Shown: positions 1 through 11,805 of the stretch, in pieces
Layout: each line of letters opens with the position of its first letter
Numbering within the stretch: position 1 is the first letter of the stretch
From: Cladopsammia gracilis
Taxonomy: Eukaryota; Cnidaria; Anthozoa; Scleractinia; Dendrophylliidae
Direction: 5' to 3'
NCBI GenBank assembly: GCA_022457155.1
Contig: JAJGOT010000434.1
Span: forward strand, 217,501 to 281,500
DNA: 64,000 nucleotides
Made by a program: the position numbers and the translations under genes
The notes under the pieces: model-generated
Seen by the model: the letters and a program-made list of their open reading frames with translations, nothing else
Told to the model about the DNA's origin: nothing
Database searches by the model: none

Positions 1-101
1 AGTTATTCTTTTAATTTAGGACGTCGTACCACATCGTACCTCTCACCAATTTTCCGTTATTTGCGATTAAAGTTCGGTCATTTTCGTAGGTTACCACAGT
101 T

Positions 102-859
102 GTGCGTAGGCGGGCGACCCTAAAAGCCGTAATCGTGGAATGGCGGAACGGCGGAATGGCAGAAAATCACCCTAAATCCTAAAGGACGGAATGGCGGAAA
201 ATCACCCCAATTCCTTAAAGACGGAATTATAAATATAAACAGAAGCTTCTGTTATGAGCTTCTGATATCTGATAAATAAATAAATATAAAAAAATATAAA
301 AATATTAATCTAAATTAAAAATAATATAAATAAAATATAAATAAGTGCTTGCGTTAGAGATGGTAGAAAATACCGTACAAAATGGTTAGGTAGGTATGTG
401 TAAAATACACACACCAGCTAGTTTACACTGAATAACAGCCACCGAGTGCCAAAAAAATCATTTGAAATGAACAAGTAAATAAAAGAAGATCATCATGAGA
501 AGTGTTATACTATTTTTTGTAATGTGATGCTTATTATCTTTTCACACTGCAGTACAAGACCTGCTGCTGATCAGTATGTGTCCTTGGGCATTAAGCCTGC
601 TTATTCTTCTTGCATTTTTGAAGTAATATTTTTTGCGGTTTCAGGAAGTGCCGTTCAATTGAAAAGCATGCATGTCTATAGGTGTAAACCAAGCATATGT
701 AAATACGCCAATAAGTGTCAATATATTTCGCTAGTGTGGTTTATTTCTGTGGCAATGGATGAGAACTAACTCCGGCGTTCCGCTTCATACGTAAATTTCC
801 GTGGAAGTAATATTTTTGAGGAAACCTTAATGACCAATCATCATAAAACCAAACAACGC

Positions 860-899
<40 letters not shown>

Positions 900-1421
900 T
901 TAGACCTGGTGTGATCGTACTCTCATTCAAGGTCATTTTAGTCTCATATGTGTGGCACACATGAAAATTTGGTAAAAAGGTCAATTCGTTGGAAAATCTT
1001 CCATGAAAGCTTCTAAATCGTCGACGCATGATACCTAACCATTTTCTTCGGTATTTTCTTACCTCTCTAACACCAGCACTTATGTTTATGTTTTATTTTT
1101 ATTATTTTTTATTAAGATTTATATATTTATATATTTATTTATTTATTTATTTATATTTATAGTTCCATCTTTTCGGATTTGGGGTGATTGTCCGCCTAAC
1201 GGTCTTTTAGGATTTGGGGTGATAATTTCTGTCATTCCGTCTTTTAGGATTTGAGGTGATTTTTCGCCATTCCGTCTTTAAGGATTTGGGGTGATTTTCC
1301 GCCATTCCGTCTTTTAGGATTTGAGGTGATTTCCCGCCATTCCATCTTTTAGGATTTGGGGTGATTTTCCGCTGTTCGCCATTCCGCCATTCCGGGTCAT
1401 AGGGTCGCCCTGCGTAAGCAG
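102..1421. mobile_element. Non-autonomous element with long terminal inverted repeats
   Basis: The sequence near 104-402 reappears inverted near 1028-1420. Both outer tips carry GGGCGACCCTA, and the inner arm (GGTAGGTATG, then an AT-rich stretch) matches in reverse around 1030-1160. The right arm contains about five copies of a roughly 35-base unit built on CCATTCCGTCTTTTAGG; the left arm has about three. The 600-base centre holds an A run (about 861-897) and no recognisable protein. I could not define a target duplication. This is seen directly; the superfamily is unknown. Confidence 0.75.
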
Positions 1422-2147
1422 TAATTTCTAAGGTTGCTTCGATCTTTTGAGATCAAAGTTTTTGTCTTCCGAGGAAAAACATGATATTTGGTTCATATTA
1501 TTGTGCAATCTACACTCTAATCATGAGATTTGAACATTGCAATTATATATATGATCTTTTATAACCTTAATAACTAAAGGCTTATATGTTTGTTATTGTT
1601 TTCTTTTCATGGAATGGCTTTCTAATGAAGTCTATTCTTTTTCTAGGTTCAGCAGCAAAATGTGGAGCCCTTCAGTCTGCTCTTTTTCCTGAAAATAGCA
1701 GCCAAACAAGAATTACGTTTTTATTCCTTGGCCCAAAATATTGGGGCTTGAGGCATGACAGTGAGGGTTTTGGTCAGACATTATCATGTCTTGTAAAGCC
1801 CTGCTCTTAGCAAAAATCCAAAGCTTTTGGGACCCACAATTGGGTTGAGAACTGTGAATTATTTTCATTGAGTAAATCCCCCCATATGGTCCGTTGTTTC
1901 ATATTTTAGCAGATAATTATCAATACGATGTTATTATATAAATAAAATTATAAACTTGTATAGACAAAATGCATCAATGATTTAATCAGTATATTAAATA
2001 TACTTCTTTGATGATTCCTGAGATAAATAATAATTGTCTATACTCATATTTGATGGATTGTGCTCTAACAGTAGCCTGCTAGAAATGCACAGCAGCCCCG
2101 GGTTGCTTACTTTTGTCTTCAGTTGACAATGAAAACTTATTACATAC
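1422..2147. other. Intergenic, nothing recognised
   Basis: This is AT-rich sequence between two mobile elements. It has only a chance open frame at 1586-1810 with no domain or splice context. Confidence 0.5.
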
Positions 2148-2702
2148 TTAACCCTATTCGGCCTGGGGGGGGGGGGGGGGGGGGGCACAAAGTGCCCGCG
2201 CTAACTTTGAACGTTCATAACTTCTTTAATATGTATTCAAACGCCATCAAACTTTGTGACTTTTCCTAAAATTTATCTGGCAACAATTTTGTATGACAAT
2301 TTTTGATCACGTGACTTGATGTTTCCATGGCAACAAGATTTTGACAGCCATGTTTTTTTTAAATTTGCATATTTGTACCTTTCAATGAAGAAAAACAATG
2401 TTTATTGGTATAACTTTTATATTTTTACGTCATTTAGTGTTTATTTATTGGTTTTGATTAATTTTGAGTCAATTTGGACGGTTTTTAAGAGGTTTTGAAA
2501 AATTTCAGAAATCCAAGATGGCGGATCCAAGATGGCGGCCGTATAACTAATTACCTAATAACTACGTCATATGACGTCATCGTTCCATTGTGCGGACCGC
2601 AAAGGAGACAGTTTCGGACGTACTATGTACCCTCTAAGTTTCATTGTCGTAGCCTTAATGTTCTTGAAGTTACGTAGGGCGGGCACAATGTGCCCCCCCC
2701 CG
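2148..2702 (+). mobile_element. piggyBac-like MITE, copy 1 (3' end lost)
   Basis: The element starts with TTAA then CCCTATTCGGCCTGG, a G run and GCACAAAGTGCCC. It matches the copies at 7.39 and 49.68 kb almost base for base. It runs to the internal GGGCACAATGTGCCC palindrome near 2680-2702, and the right terminal inverted repeat is missing. The TTAA target and CCCT tip are typical of piggyBac. No transposase is encoded; open frames here are carried by the repeat and recur in the other copies. Confidence 0.8.
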
Positions 2703-2942
2703 CGGTTTGCTCATGTCACCTTACCTCATACCCCTTCACCCAATGCACAAGTTACCTGATGGGCAATGTAAAGTGTCGTGGTCTAACTAGGTACCTAACT
2801 TGACTTATTTTCAACTTCAATTTTCAAAAGGTTAAAAAGTAAAATAAAATCGATGAATGTGGAGTTGATAGTAATTGCTGTTGCTGTTGCTTCTTTTTGT
2901 GCTTTCGTGGTAGCTCATGCGTAAAAAATTCAGGCTCTCCAA

Positions 2943-2945
<3 letters not shown>

Positions 2946-3008
<63 letters not shown>
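2946..3008. repeat. Homopolymer run of 63 C
   Basis: This is an uninterrupted C tract. It creates a spurious poly-Gly frame on the minus strand. Such a length is prone to sequencing error, so the exact count is uncertain. Confidence 0.95.
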
Positions 3009-3218
3009 ACTTCCTCTCCCTAGTTCGCTTTCCATAATGCCGCTGCGCAGGCTAGAAAATTGCTGAGTGGCTTAGATGAGCTCTTCGTATTCTAAAAAGA
3101 TATGAACACAGAATATTGACAAAACATCTCTCATACAAACTGAAGTTTAAACTCCAGGCTACCTAGTTAACCAGATTTCATTTACAATATGCCATCGCGT
3201 GACAGCAATGCAAATTAT

Positions 3219-3377
3219 AGCCTGCGAGCAGGCTCTACTATTTGGGTTTCGCGCGCGAGTGCTATGCGAGCGGCGAAGCTGCGAATTACGAGCCCCATTC
3301 TTCTCGCCGGCTTCGCCGGCTCCGCCGCCAAGACTGACTCGCGCGATACCCCAAACAAGTGAGCCTGCTCGCAGGCT
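3219..3377. mobile_element. Short MITE with CTGCGAGCAG tips, copy 1
   Basis: The terminal inverted repeats AGCCTGCGAGCAGGCTC (left) and GAGCCTGCTCGCAGGCT (right) are themselves partly palindromic. They are flanked by an 11-base direct repeat, ATGCAAATTAT, at 3208-3218 and 3378-3388. A related copy lies at 26.4 kb. There is no coding capacity. Confidence 0.8.
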
Positions 3378-3389
3378 ATGCAAATTATA

Positions 3390-4713
3390 GCGTTACACTC
3401 CGATTGTCAGCCCGCAAGCGAGAGCGAAAAAAAATTTAAGTCAGTGAAAATAACACGAGTAGAGCAATTAATCCAGACGGCCCGAGATTTTCTATTGCTG
3501 ACTTTTCAAACTGAGATTTACATATTCATACTCAGAAGAATTGAATTCTCCAAGCTGAAATTGATTAGTCGGGTGCGAAAGTTTAGAACTGGTTTAATCA
3601 GTCGAGAAATAACGTGCATATGTACTACATATGCAAAATGAATCCAGTGGACGTTAAGCGGGGAACTTGTGAATATGTCGACGGCCCGTAAGAGATAAAT
3701 ATGAGGTTTTTCGAATACTAAAGGCACTCTGGACTGCTAAAACACTATTCTTATTCCACTATTTAGCTAATTTAAGCGGGTTCCACACGGTCCTAGCCCT
3801 GACCTTTGAACTTTTGCTGTAAACATTGCCGCACATGAGCTCTAAAAAGAGTTCGCTCGCATCCAACACAAAACGATACTTCTGAATCTGTGAAAATAAG
3901 GTGAGATCTTTGCTATTTAATTAAGGGCATTTTAGCCCTGGTTTAGGTGCCACTTTTGAGATTTTGACTCTTGCTTTTAGGTAAATGTCGCTTCCTTTTG
4001 ACCAGCGGCGCGGTTGGGTATCTTTGATTTTGCCTGGTTTATCCAATTTTTATCCGACTATTTCGACATATCGGTGGAAAGAACTTCAATTGTACCTGAA
4101 TGCTGTGGTGGTTTTGGCATAGAACAAAAATGACCTGTGTTCAAGCAGCGTGGCTCGAAAAAGTCGGAATTTTCGACTTCCGAATCGGCCAAAAATATCC
4201 CCTTGGACGCCTGAAGTAGTTTCGTCGGGTGGCAGAAAAGCAAGAAATTTAATAAAATACACCGGTTTTAATATATGCCCACCGAATGCTTTTCATCCAC
4301 AAAATATAAAGGCTAATTTTTTTCCGACCCGAAATTCACCGGACTGCTCTTGGCGAACATTGTTTACTGAGAAATTGTTTTGTTTCCTTAGCAACCTTCA
4401 TTAATTTTGTAAATGATCTGCGAGCTTTACTGAAAAACAGCTAAGAAATTGTCAACTTAAAGGACACTGTCTCGGCTGATGTATCCGTGTTTTCATGATT
4501 ATGGCCCGGAGCTTACTTCGTCATCTTGAAATAGGAAAAAAATCGCTAAAAGTGGTAAAAGCAAAGAAATATTAATATTAAATATTAAATATTAATAAAT
4601 ACTAATAAATATTAACTAAAGAGACGGCTGAAAAGTCAAAGTTGCACAAGGATAGCACTGAATTCTTATTTCTATACCGCCTGTCACGACATCAAATTTG
4701 ACAAACTGGCCAC
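3390..4713. other. Intergenic, nothing recognised
   Basis: No gene, RNA or repeat could be supported. The open frames are short and lack splice or domain support. Confidence 0.5.
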
Positions 4714-4716
4714 TTA

Positions 4717-4879
4717 GGGCCTGGTCGCACTACAGTCAAAAACAAAAATTAGCCCGTGCAAAAATCGAGGAAAACAAAAGAAATCGCTCCGGTGGGACAC
4801 ACTTTTTGTGGAATGTTTTTGTTTTTATGTCATTTTGCACGGGCTAATTGTTGTTTTTCGCTGTAGTGCGACCAGGCCC
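4717..4879. mobile_element. Harbinger-like MITE, 163 bp
   Basis: The terminal inverted repeat GGGCCTGGTCGCACTACAG is matched by CTGTAGTGCGACCAGGCCC at the other end. A TTA duplication flanks it at 4714-4716 and 4880-4882. A three-base TWA target with GGG-starting tips is the usual PIF/Harbinger pattern. There is no coding capacity. Confidence 0.85.
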
Positions 4880-5179
4880 TTAGTTCTCCAAACTACTAAC
4901 TAAACTATAGAATCATTTTATCCAGTTAAGTTGTATATTTGGTGGTATTTGGCGATATAACATTGAAATGAGGTTCACAAGCAAATGAAAAAAAAAATAT
5001 CTCATATACACTTTAAAAGCCTAGCTGATTGAAAAATAACATATATAGATAAATGTGGACTGGGCGGAAAAGTAATTATGCCCTGTCTCAACCTTAGACT
5101 TTTCTTTGAATGCCTAAATGAGGAAAATGTCTTTTTTGACCTGAAAGTTTTAACACTGTCAAGCTACAAAGTTACTAAA

Positions 5180-5348
5180 TATACCTAATTCAATAAAGGT
5201 TGCTTTGGTCATTGGTAATTGGGCATTGGGAAGCTATTGTTTGGTGGTCACTCAAGCGAAGCATTGCATTGTGTTCCGTGTGCCAAATGCCAAATCCCAA
5301 TTACCAATGACCAACTGCCAAAGCAACCTTTATTGAATTAGGTGTATA
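5180..5348. mobile_element. Inverted-repeat MITE
   Basis: The left arm around 5180-5232 (CTAATTCAATAAAGGTTGCT) is mirrored at 5290-5348. The arms are about 50 bases with a loop of about 60. No clear target duplication was seen. Confidence 0.75.
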
Positions 5349-5553
5349 CGGGTGATGTTCAAATACCACTGAACTCTGTTATGGCGTTCTTTCGTCAAGT
5401 CTATCGTGTTGTTGTTTGAACCAAGTCTATTCTTGCTTTGCACAGGACATGTGAATACCACTGTTACGATCTTTTACAAAAGTTTCAGACTTTGACGATG
5501 TTTTTGCTGCCAATTTTTAAAGGTTTGAAATGTGTCACGCTGTTCGTCACCCT

Positions 5554-6500
5554 ATAGAGTGTTTTCACTGACGTCATATCAAAATGCAGAAGCAGTTTTC
5601 GATTCTAAAATGTTTATGGAATTGTAGAGAGTTTAAAACTACACATCTGGGCCAAATTTTGAAGAGCAAGAGCATTTCATTCAAGAATTATAGGCGAATG
5701 AGTATAGACATTTTTAGTAAGAAATGTATGGAGCGGCCATCTTGGTGTCCCACTTTGGGACACCAACATGGCGGCCAAAAATTTAAAGACTTTGAAGTCT
5801 TAATAACACCAAATATCTCATCACAAAATATTGTATTCACTATAAAAGGCATGAAATCGGCTTATAAGCATCTATAATTCATTAATAACTTTCAACTAGT
5901 TCAATTTTGTTTATTTTCACGGCTCATCTGAAATAGCGTGACGAATTGCGTGACACATTTACAGCCTTTATAAATCGAAAACGAAACATCGTTAAAACCT
6001 GAAACTTTTTGTGAAAGATTATAACACTGGTATCCACATACCATGTTAGAAACAGCTTTGTAGGATGTATACTTTAGATTTTTTAATTTTTATGACGTCA
6101 TGTGAAAAACACTCAATTTCAGATAAGCCGTAAAAATAAATGAAATTGAACCAGTTGAAAGTTATTTTTGCATTGTCGATGGTTATGTAAACCGATTTAA
6201 TGAAACGTATAGGGAATCCAATCTTTTGTGATGAGATTTTTGGCGTAATTAAGACTGAAGTTTTTTTGGTGTACCGCGGAAGTGGTACACCAAGATGGCC
6301 GCTCCATACAGTTTTTACTAAAGATGTCAAATGCTCGTCCGTTTATAACTCTTCAATGAAATGCCCCTGCCCTTCAAAATGTGGCCCAAATATGTAGTTT
6401 TAAACTCTTTACAATTCCATAAACACTTTGGACTCGAGATCTGTTTTTAAAGCTTCCGAATATTGATATGACGTAAGTGCAAAGCAAGACGCAGGCTATA
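5554..6500. mobile_element. Large inverted repeat element, arms about 375 bp
   Basis: The sequence at about 5570-5945 reappears inverted at about 6100-6478. Shared blocks include TTTATGGAATTGTA, TGGAGCGGCCATCTTGGTGT and CTTTCAACT.GTTCAATTT. The arms are roughly 80 percent alike, so the element is old. The open frames at 5584-5877 and 6046-6330 are products of the repeat, not genes. Confidence 0.75.
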
Positions 6501-6508
6501 ATGTTATA

Positions 6509-6660
6509 GAGCGTTTTCACTTGACGTCATGGCCGCCATATTGGTGTTCCCGTACAAAAGAATTTTAATTAACTTCTTTTGTTAGGAACACCAACATAGC
6601 TGCCATGGCTTTTGTCATTTGAGTCCCACGGGACTGAAGGTCACGTGAGTGAAAACGCTC
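6509..6660. mobile_element. MITE with GAGCGTTTTCAC tips
   Basis: Tips GAGCGTTTTCACTTGACGTCA and GTGAGTGAAAACGCTC are inverted, with an inner pair around GGTGTTCC and GGAACACC. The 12-base string TATAATGTTATA occurs on both sides (6497-6508 and 6661-6672), which suggests a long target duplication. Confidence 0.75.
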
Positions 6661-6679
6661 TATAATGTTATATTGTTGT

Positions 6680-7387
6680 TGTCCTAGTAGATGACGTTCT
6701 ACTCGAATGTACTTTTCACATATATTCAGTAGTAGCAAACTTTTGACATTTGTACTGAAAAAATATTATAATTGGTCAAAATTAAATTCACCATTTCGTG
6801 TAAACGCAACCTTAGAAACCTTGGTTAGTGGAAACGTACAAATAACCGAACTTTAAACTGAAAACAAACAAAGCGACGTTCCAGTTTTACCGTCAAATGT
6901 TAAAAACATGTTAACAAGAGACAATAATTCAAATTAAAAACAAAATGTAAAATTCTTCAGTATGAAAACTTACGAATGTCTTCTCTGTTAAATGGTACAA
7001 GTGTACCTCAACTTCATCATTTACCGGAAACTGACATGCATGCAGCCAAAAATTACTGCCAAACAGACAAATGGCCTTACTGTTTAACCAAGTGGGAAAT
7101 GAACTTCACAAATAATTGTGAATTTCTTACTAAAAAAATTATGCATTGATTTTCCAAACTTTACCTTCGCTTTCAATGTCCTTGTCGATGCCTGTATGTT
7201 ATATCCTTACTGCAGTCAAATGGCCAAACAATGATAAATTGTGACAACGCTTTAAGTAATGATCCGAATAAGAAGGATAGTGCTGAACGGCAATGCACGA
7301 TGGAATGTAAACGTTTTTCATTGTTTCAACTAGTTATCTCATTGACCTAGACTCAAAAACCGCTAAAAAGTTAAGGTTCAAGGTGTA
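6680..7387. other. Intergenic, nothing recognised
   Basis: There is no supported gene or repeat. The sequence is AT-rich. Confidence 0.5.
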
Positions 7388-7971
7388 TTAACCCTATTCG
7401 GCCTGTATTTATTTCACAAAGTGCCCGCGCTAACTTTGAACGTTCATAACTTCTTCAATATGTATTCAAACGCCATCAAACTTTGTGACTTTTCCTAAAA
7501 TTTATCTGGCAACAATTTTACATGACAATTTTTTGATCACGTGACTTGATGTTTCCATGGCAACAAGATTTTGACAGGCATGTTTTTTGAAATTTGCATA
7601 TTTATACCTTTGAATGAAGAAAAACAATGTTTATTGGTATAACTTTTATATTTTTACGTCATTTAGCGTTTATTTATTGGTTTTGATTAATTTTGAGTCA
7701 ATTTGGACGGTTTTTAAGAGGTTTTAAAAAAATTCAGAAATCCAAGATGGCGGATCCAAGATGACGGCCATATAACTAATTACCTAATAACTACGTCATA
7801 TGACGTCATCGTTCCATTGTGCGGACCGCAAGGGAGACAGTTTTGGACGTACTATGTACCCTCTAGGTTTCATTGTCGTAGCCTTAATGCTCTTGAAGTT
7901 ACGAAGGGGGGGCACAATGTGCCCCCCCCAGGCTCAGGAACTCAAAAAAAGCCCAGGCCGAATAGGGTTAA
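7388..7971 (+). mobile_element. piggyBac-like MITE, copy 2 (complete)
   Basis: TTAA flanks both ends (7388-7391 and 7968-7971). The tips are CCCTATTCGGCCTG and its inverse CAGGCCGAATAGGG. Inside each tip is a GGGCACA..TGTGCCC-type palindrome. The body is nearly identical to copies 1 and 3. The subterminal G run of the other copies is replaced here by TATTTATTT. Confidence 0.85.
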
Positions 7972-8307
7972 GTCGAATTTTTTTTAAGGTTTAAAGTAAT
8001 TTGAGACCCAATCGCACAACATGCAAGTTTGAAAAGATATTGTACTTGGGGAACTTCATCAAAGAAGCATAATTATTAGCTATTGTCTTCTGCTATTCTG
8101 ATTGGTTAAGCACGAAAATTTCCTAAAATTTATGTGACGCAAAAGGATTGACTTTATTTTATAATGAAATATAATTATGAACCTTCAGATCCTCCTCTAT
8201 TCTCCTCTATTCTATCCTCCTCTATTCTATTCACATTCTATGTGAGAAAGAGTCAATGCCGCAGAACAATGAAGTTTACTACAGTTCTTATGTGGAGCAT
8301 TACTTAA

Positions 8308-8713
8308 AGTGCACCTAACCACAATTTTTTTTTTGGTTAATCAACTCTATGTACGATTGTACGTTGAAAAGTTGAATAGTTAAATATTTCTTGTTTTTAA
8401 TGTCGCGTTAGTGAGTTATAGAGATTTAAATTTACAAAATGCTAATTAGATGACGTAAATTCGGGAATCATTTATTATACAACTACTTGTTTTTACCTCC
8501 AAGTAATATTTTTTTACGAATCAATTGACTATCCACAGTTTATTATATTTGGTATTTCTCAGTTGTATATTGCGTATTGTTAATTGACGTAGAAATAATC
8601 GCATATTCCCGAATTTACGCCATCTAATTAGAAATATTAAACTATTCAATTTTTCAACGTACATAGAGTTGATTAAGCCAAAAAAAAAAAAAAAAATTGG
8701 GATTAGGTGCACT
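8308..8713. mobile_element. TTAA-flanked inverted-repeat MITE
   Basis: Tips AGTGCACCTAA and TTAGGTGCACT sit between TTAA at 8304-8307 and TTAA at 8714-8717. Longer inner arms (AATCAACTCTATGTACG and its inverse) extend about 90 bases. There is no coding capacity. Confidence 0.8.
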
Positions 8714-8717
8714 TTAA

Positions 8718-9000
8718 CTGTGACATCATTCTGAAAGGCCAGACAATTTACCTAATATTTCAGTTGAAGCTCTATCTTGACATTTAATATTTCAAAACAA
8801 CATATCTTCGAACAACTGAAAATTGCAGCGAGTAAGTTAACAATATCAGAGGATATTCAATATTCAATTAGGTAAACCTTTAGAACCTGCAGGCCTTAAC
8901 AAACGCGATGATATGTAAGATTATTATTTCCGTTTTAGTTACCTTAGTATTTTTCTATAGTTTTGAACATCACGTAGTCACTTCATGTAATTTCCGGCCA
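8718..9000. other. Intergenic, nothing recognised
   Basis: This is AT-rich sequence without a recognisable feature. Confidence 0.45.
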
Positions 9001-9180
9001 CTATAAATACCATGTAAACTCGCGTTTTCCGCAATAAACCTGAAGAAGGCTGGTGTTGGCCAGCCGAAATATCGAAATCACGCCTTTACACGTTGTTTGA
9101 CCAGTCCTTGCAGTATTTTCTTATATTTTCTTATCTTTTGACTGGTCACGATCTACTGTGATCCAACGTAGCGCAAGTTT
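9001..9180 (+). mobile_element. Probable Penelope-like retroelement end with hammerhead-like core
   Basis: At 9040-9069 the sequence reads CTGAAGA, a GC stem (GGCTGG / CCAGCC), then GAAA. This is the arrangement of the hammerhead ribozyme core found in terminal repeats of Penelope-like elements. A similar core occurs next to a recognisable GIY-YIG fragment at 48 kb in this window. No coding part remains here. Family assignment is an inference. Confidence 0.45.
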
Positions 9181-10015
9181 GATCGTACACGGTTTTTGCA
9201 GTGGTTTTCATAACGTTAAAAAGTAATATCAGAGGAACTAATTAGTAAAACGAAAATGTTATAACAGTGGCCCTTTCTATTCGTCACTTGTTAAATCTGA
9301 TGAAAACCCTAAGCAGGTAAAATGTATTAGAAAAGGACGACAATTTACGCAATTGATACTGCACACAAAAATAATAACACACTTCCCTTAAATGTTTACC
9401 AAAAATATTCGTTTTGATTACTGTAACTTGTAATTCCCAACGTGACAAATAAATCGAACAAAATAGCCTACTAAACCTCATACATGCAGAGACATTTTTC
9501 CTAAGACACACAGTGGTTCATGATATTTACTGAGATATCCTTTATTGAAAACAGAAAAAGAACCCCTTCTTGTCAATTTCCTCTAAGAAATCGTTTTAAT
9601 ACCTAAAATCCTTTATTAAAAACTGACAAACCATGTTGAATTGCATACCCTAACGGCTATTACTGACCAATCGTTTTAAATAATTGAAATCTAGTGTTTA
9701 CTGAAAATTGACATAGCAAAAATGGCTTATAATTTTTACACAAAAACTTAACATAGGGTACGATATTCCAAATTCCTTCTCAAACTCATTAATAATTCAT
9801 GACGAGAACACAAAGGAAATCACTAACCGTGAAGGAGGTTTTGAAATCGTTTCTTAATTTGCATAGATTTTGGCGATTTTATTCCTTCGTTTTCTCCGCA
9901 TTTAACGATCAGTTTGAGAAGCTACAATCGTTTGCAAAATACCTTCGACCACCCTATATTTTAATTGACTTTTTAACAATTTTCAGTTTGCATTGCTGAT
10001 GTTCGCTTCCCCCGG

Positions 10016-10120
10016 GCCCCCTATATCAATGTTGGATCTAAACTTTGGAACCCAAATCAATCTTCATGCGGTTGGCAAGCCCCCGGTATCTCCAATCACC
10101 ACCCAACATTGATATAGGGG
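10016..10120. repeat. Short inverted repeat
   Basis: CCCCCTATATCAATGTTGG at about 10018-10036 is mirrored by CCAACATTGATATAGGGGG at about 10107-10125. It could be a small MITE remnant. Confidence 0.6.
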
Positions 10121-10200
10121 GTGGGAAGGGGGGAGGGGGTTAATGCACTACAAAATTAATCCAAATTTAGTCAAGTGGTCGAAGGTTTTTGATAACGATT

Positions 10201-10345
10201 GTATATCAAACACTCGAAACAGTGTTTCATCAGATTTCCAAACACCTTGAAGTGGTTTAAAAAAACTCGGCTGCGCCTCGTTTTTCCAATCCACTTCTCG
10301 GTGTTTGGAAATCTGATGAAACACTGTTCCTCGTGTTTGATATAT
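10201..10345. mobile_element. Inverted-repeat MITE with TATATCAAACAC tips
   Basis: The left arm (TATATCAAACACTCG, then CAGTGTTTCATCAGATTTCC) is mirrored on the right, ending GTGTTTGATATA. Each arm is about 50 bases. Confidence 0.8.
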
Positions 10346-10492
10346 TACTTATTGACTATTTACTTTTATAAAAATGGCGGCTGAAATTGTATTTGCAGAC
10401 TAACTTAGTGGCATCTTATTAGCATCCAGTGCAAATTCACCAGAATAAAATTGCTGTATATCGCGTCAGTCTATCTGTATCTCAAACCACTG

Positions 10493-10526
10493 ATAATAAT
10501 AATATAATAATAATAATAATAACAAC

Positions 10527-10598
<72 letters not shown>
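10493..10598. repeat. (AAT)n microsatellite
   Basis: This is about 35 units of AAT with a few interruptions. The poly-Ile frame across it is an artefact. Confidence 0.95.
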
Positions 10599-10599
<1 letters not shown>

Positions 10600-10674
10600 T
10601 ATAATGCACAGTTATGGCGGCTGAAATTTTAGTTGCAGACCAACGAAGTAGAGTCTTATTAGGATCGAGTGTAA

Positions 10675-11064
10675 GGCCCTGTCCACACGTATACGTTTAC
10701 GTCCGTAAACGCATATTTTCGAAAACGCTCTCCAAAGTGGATATTTTCGAAAATGCCGTTTACCCGTTCACATGTGGACAGCGTGAACGGATATTTTCGT
10801 AAACGCTGATGTCACAGATTCGGACCCAGTCCACAAATGAAGAAAATAGAGTAGATATCCAATATGGCGGACACGTATCTACGCATGCTCAATGCAGAGC
10901 GTTTACGTATCGCTTTAAAGTTTAAGTGTGGACAGGTGAAAATGAATCGTAAACGATGGCTGGCTTCGTATGGACGGGAGCGTTTTAGATAAAAAAAAGT
11001 ATGCGTTTACGAACGTCAAAGCATACGTGTGGACGTGTGGACGTGTGGACGTGTGGACGGGGCC
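10675..11064. mobile_element. Harbinger-like MITE, 390 bp
   Basis: Tips GGCCCTGTCCACACGTAT and CGTGTGGACGGGGCC are inverted, with TAA on both sides (10672-10674 and 11065-11067). Several GTTTACG / CGTAAAC subterminal repeats follow the tips. The right end has three extra copies of GTGTGGAC. Confidence 0.8.
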
Positions 11065-11067
11065 TAA

Positions 11068-11805
11068 ATTGAACCATCCGATCTTTTATATATTAAGTCA
11101 TTGCTTCGTATAACCCTCATTATAATTCAACACATTGATAAACTGCCCAAATATGGTAAAAACGTTATTGAACACGCTGTCTACATGATGACGCATATCC
11201 AACGATAGACCACGATAGAGGTAAATTTCGCATTTTGACAAGAGAATGCAAAAATGACGGACCGGCCTCGATATGTTTCCTTCAAACTGTTCTTTTTATC
11301 AATGTGTTGAATTATAAAACTATTATTGCACTCAAGCTTGCGTGATATTGCCTATTTTTAGCCGACTCGGCCTACGGTTCTACGTTGAACCGTAATATAG
11401 TACACCTTTTAAATTTGTATCTACGTTGTATCGGTCCTTGCTTTTTTTAGTTTATTTCACTTGTTAAACCGATCAGATCTCTATTGATCCAAAGTATACC
11501 AGCAGAATTGTCGTCCACGGTTACGTGCTTGAACTTCTCTCTACGTTGAAGCAATTATCCAGAAAATTAAAACATGTTTGCATATACAAAATATTTAGGA
11601 AAAAACGTACACAGTTTTAATAGTTCGTGGTTTTGTTCTCGCCATTTTTTCCACTTTTCCCCCTCTTTTTAAAGGAACTGAAACACGAAAAGAATATGTA
11701 AGGGTTATCGGCCTGAAACGAGGGGATATCATAACGAGGGGCGGAACCAGAAGTGAATAAATCTGATATCCCCGAGTGAAAGGCCGATAAAATGCTTATT
11801 TTACA
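11068..11805. other. Intergenic, nothing recognised
   Basis: No supported gene. Short open frames only. Confidence 0.45.

Noticed and set aside
2832..3035. Poly-glycine protein frame
   Set aside because: It is created entirely by the 63-base C run.
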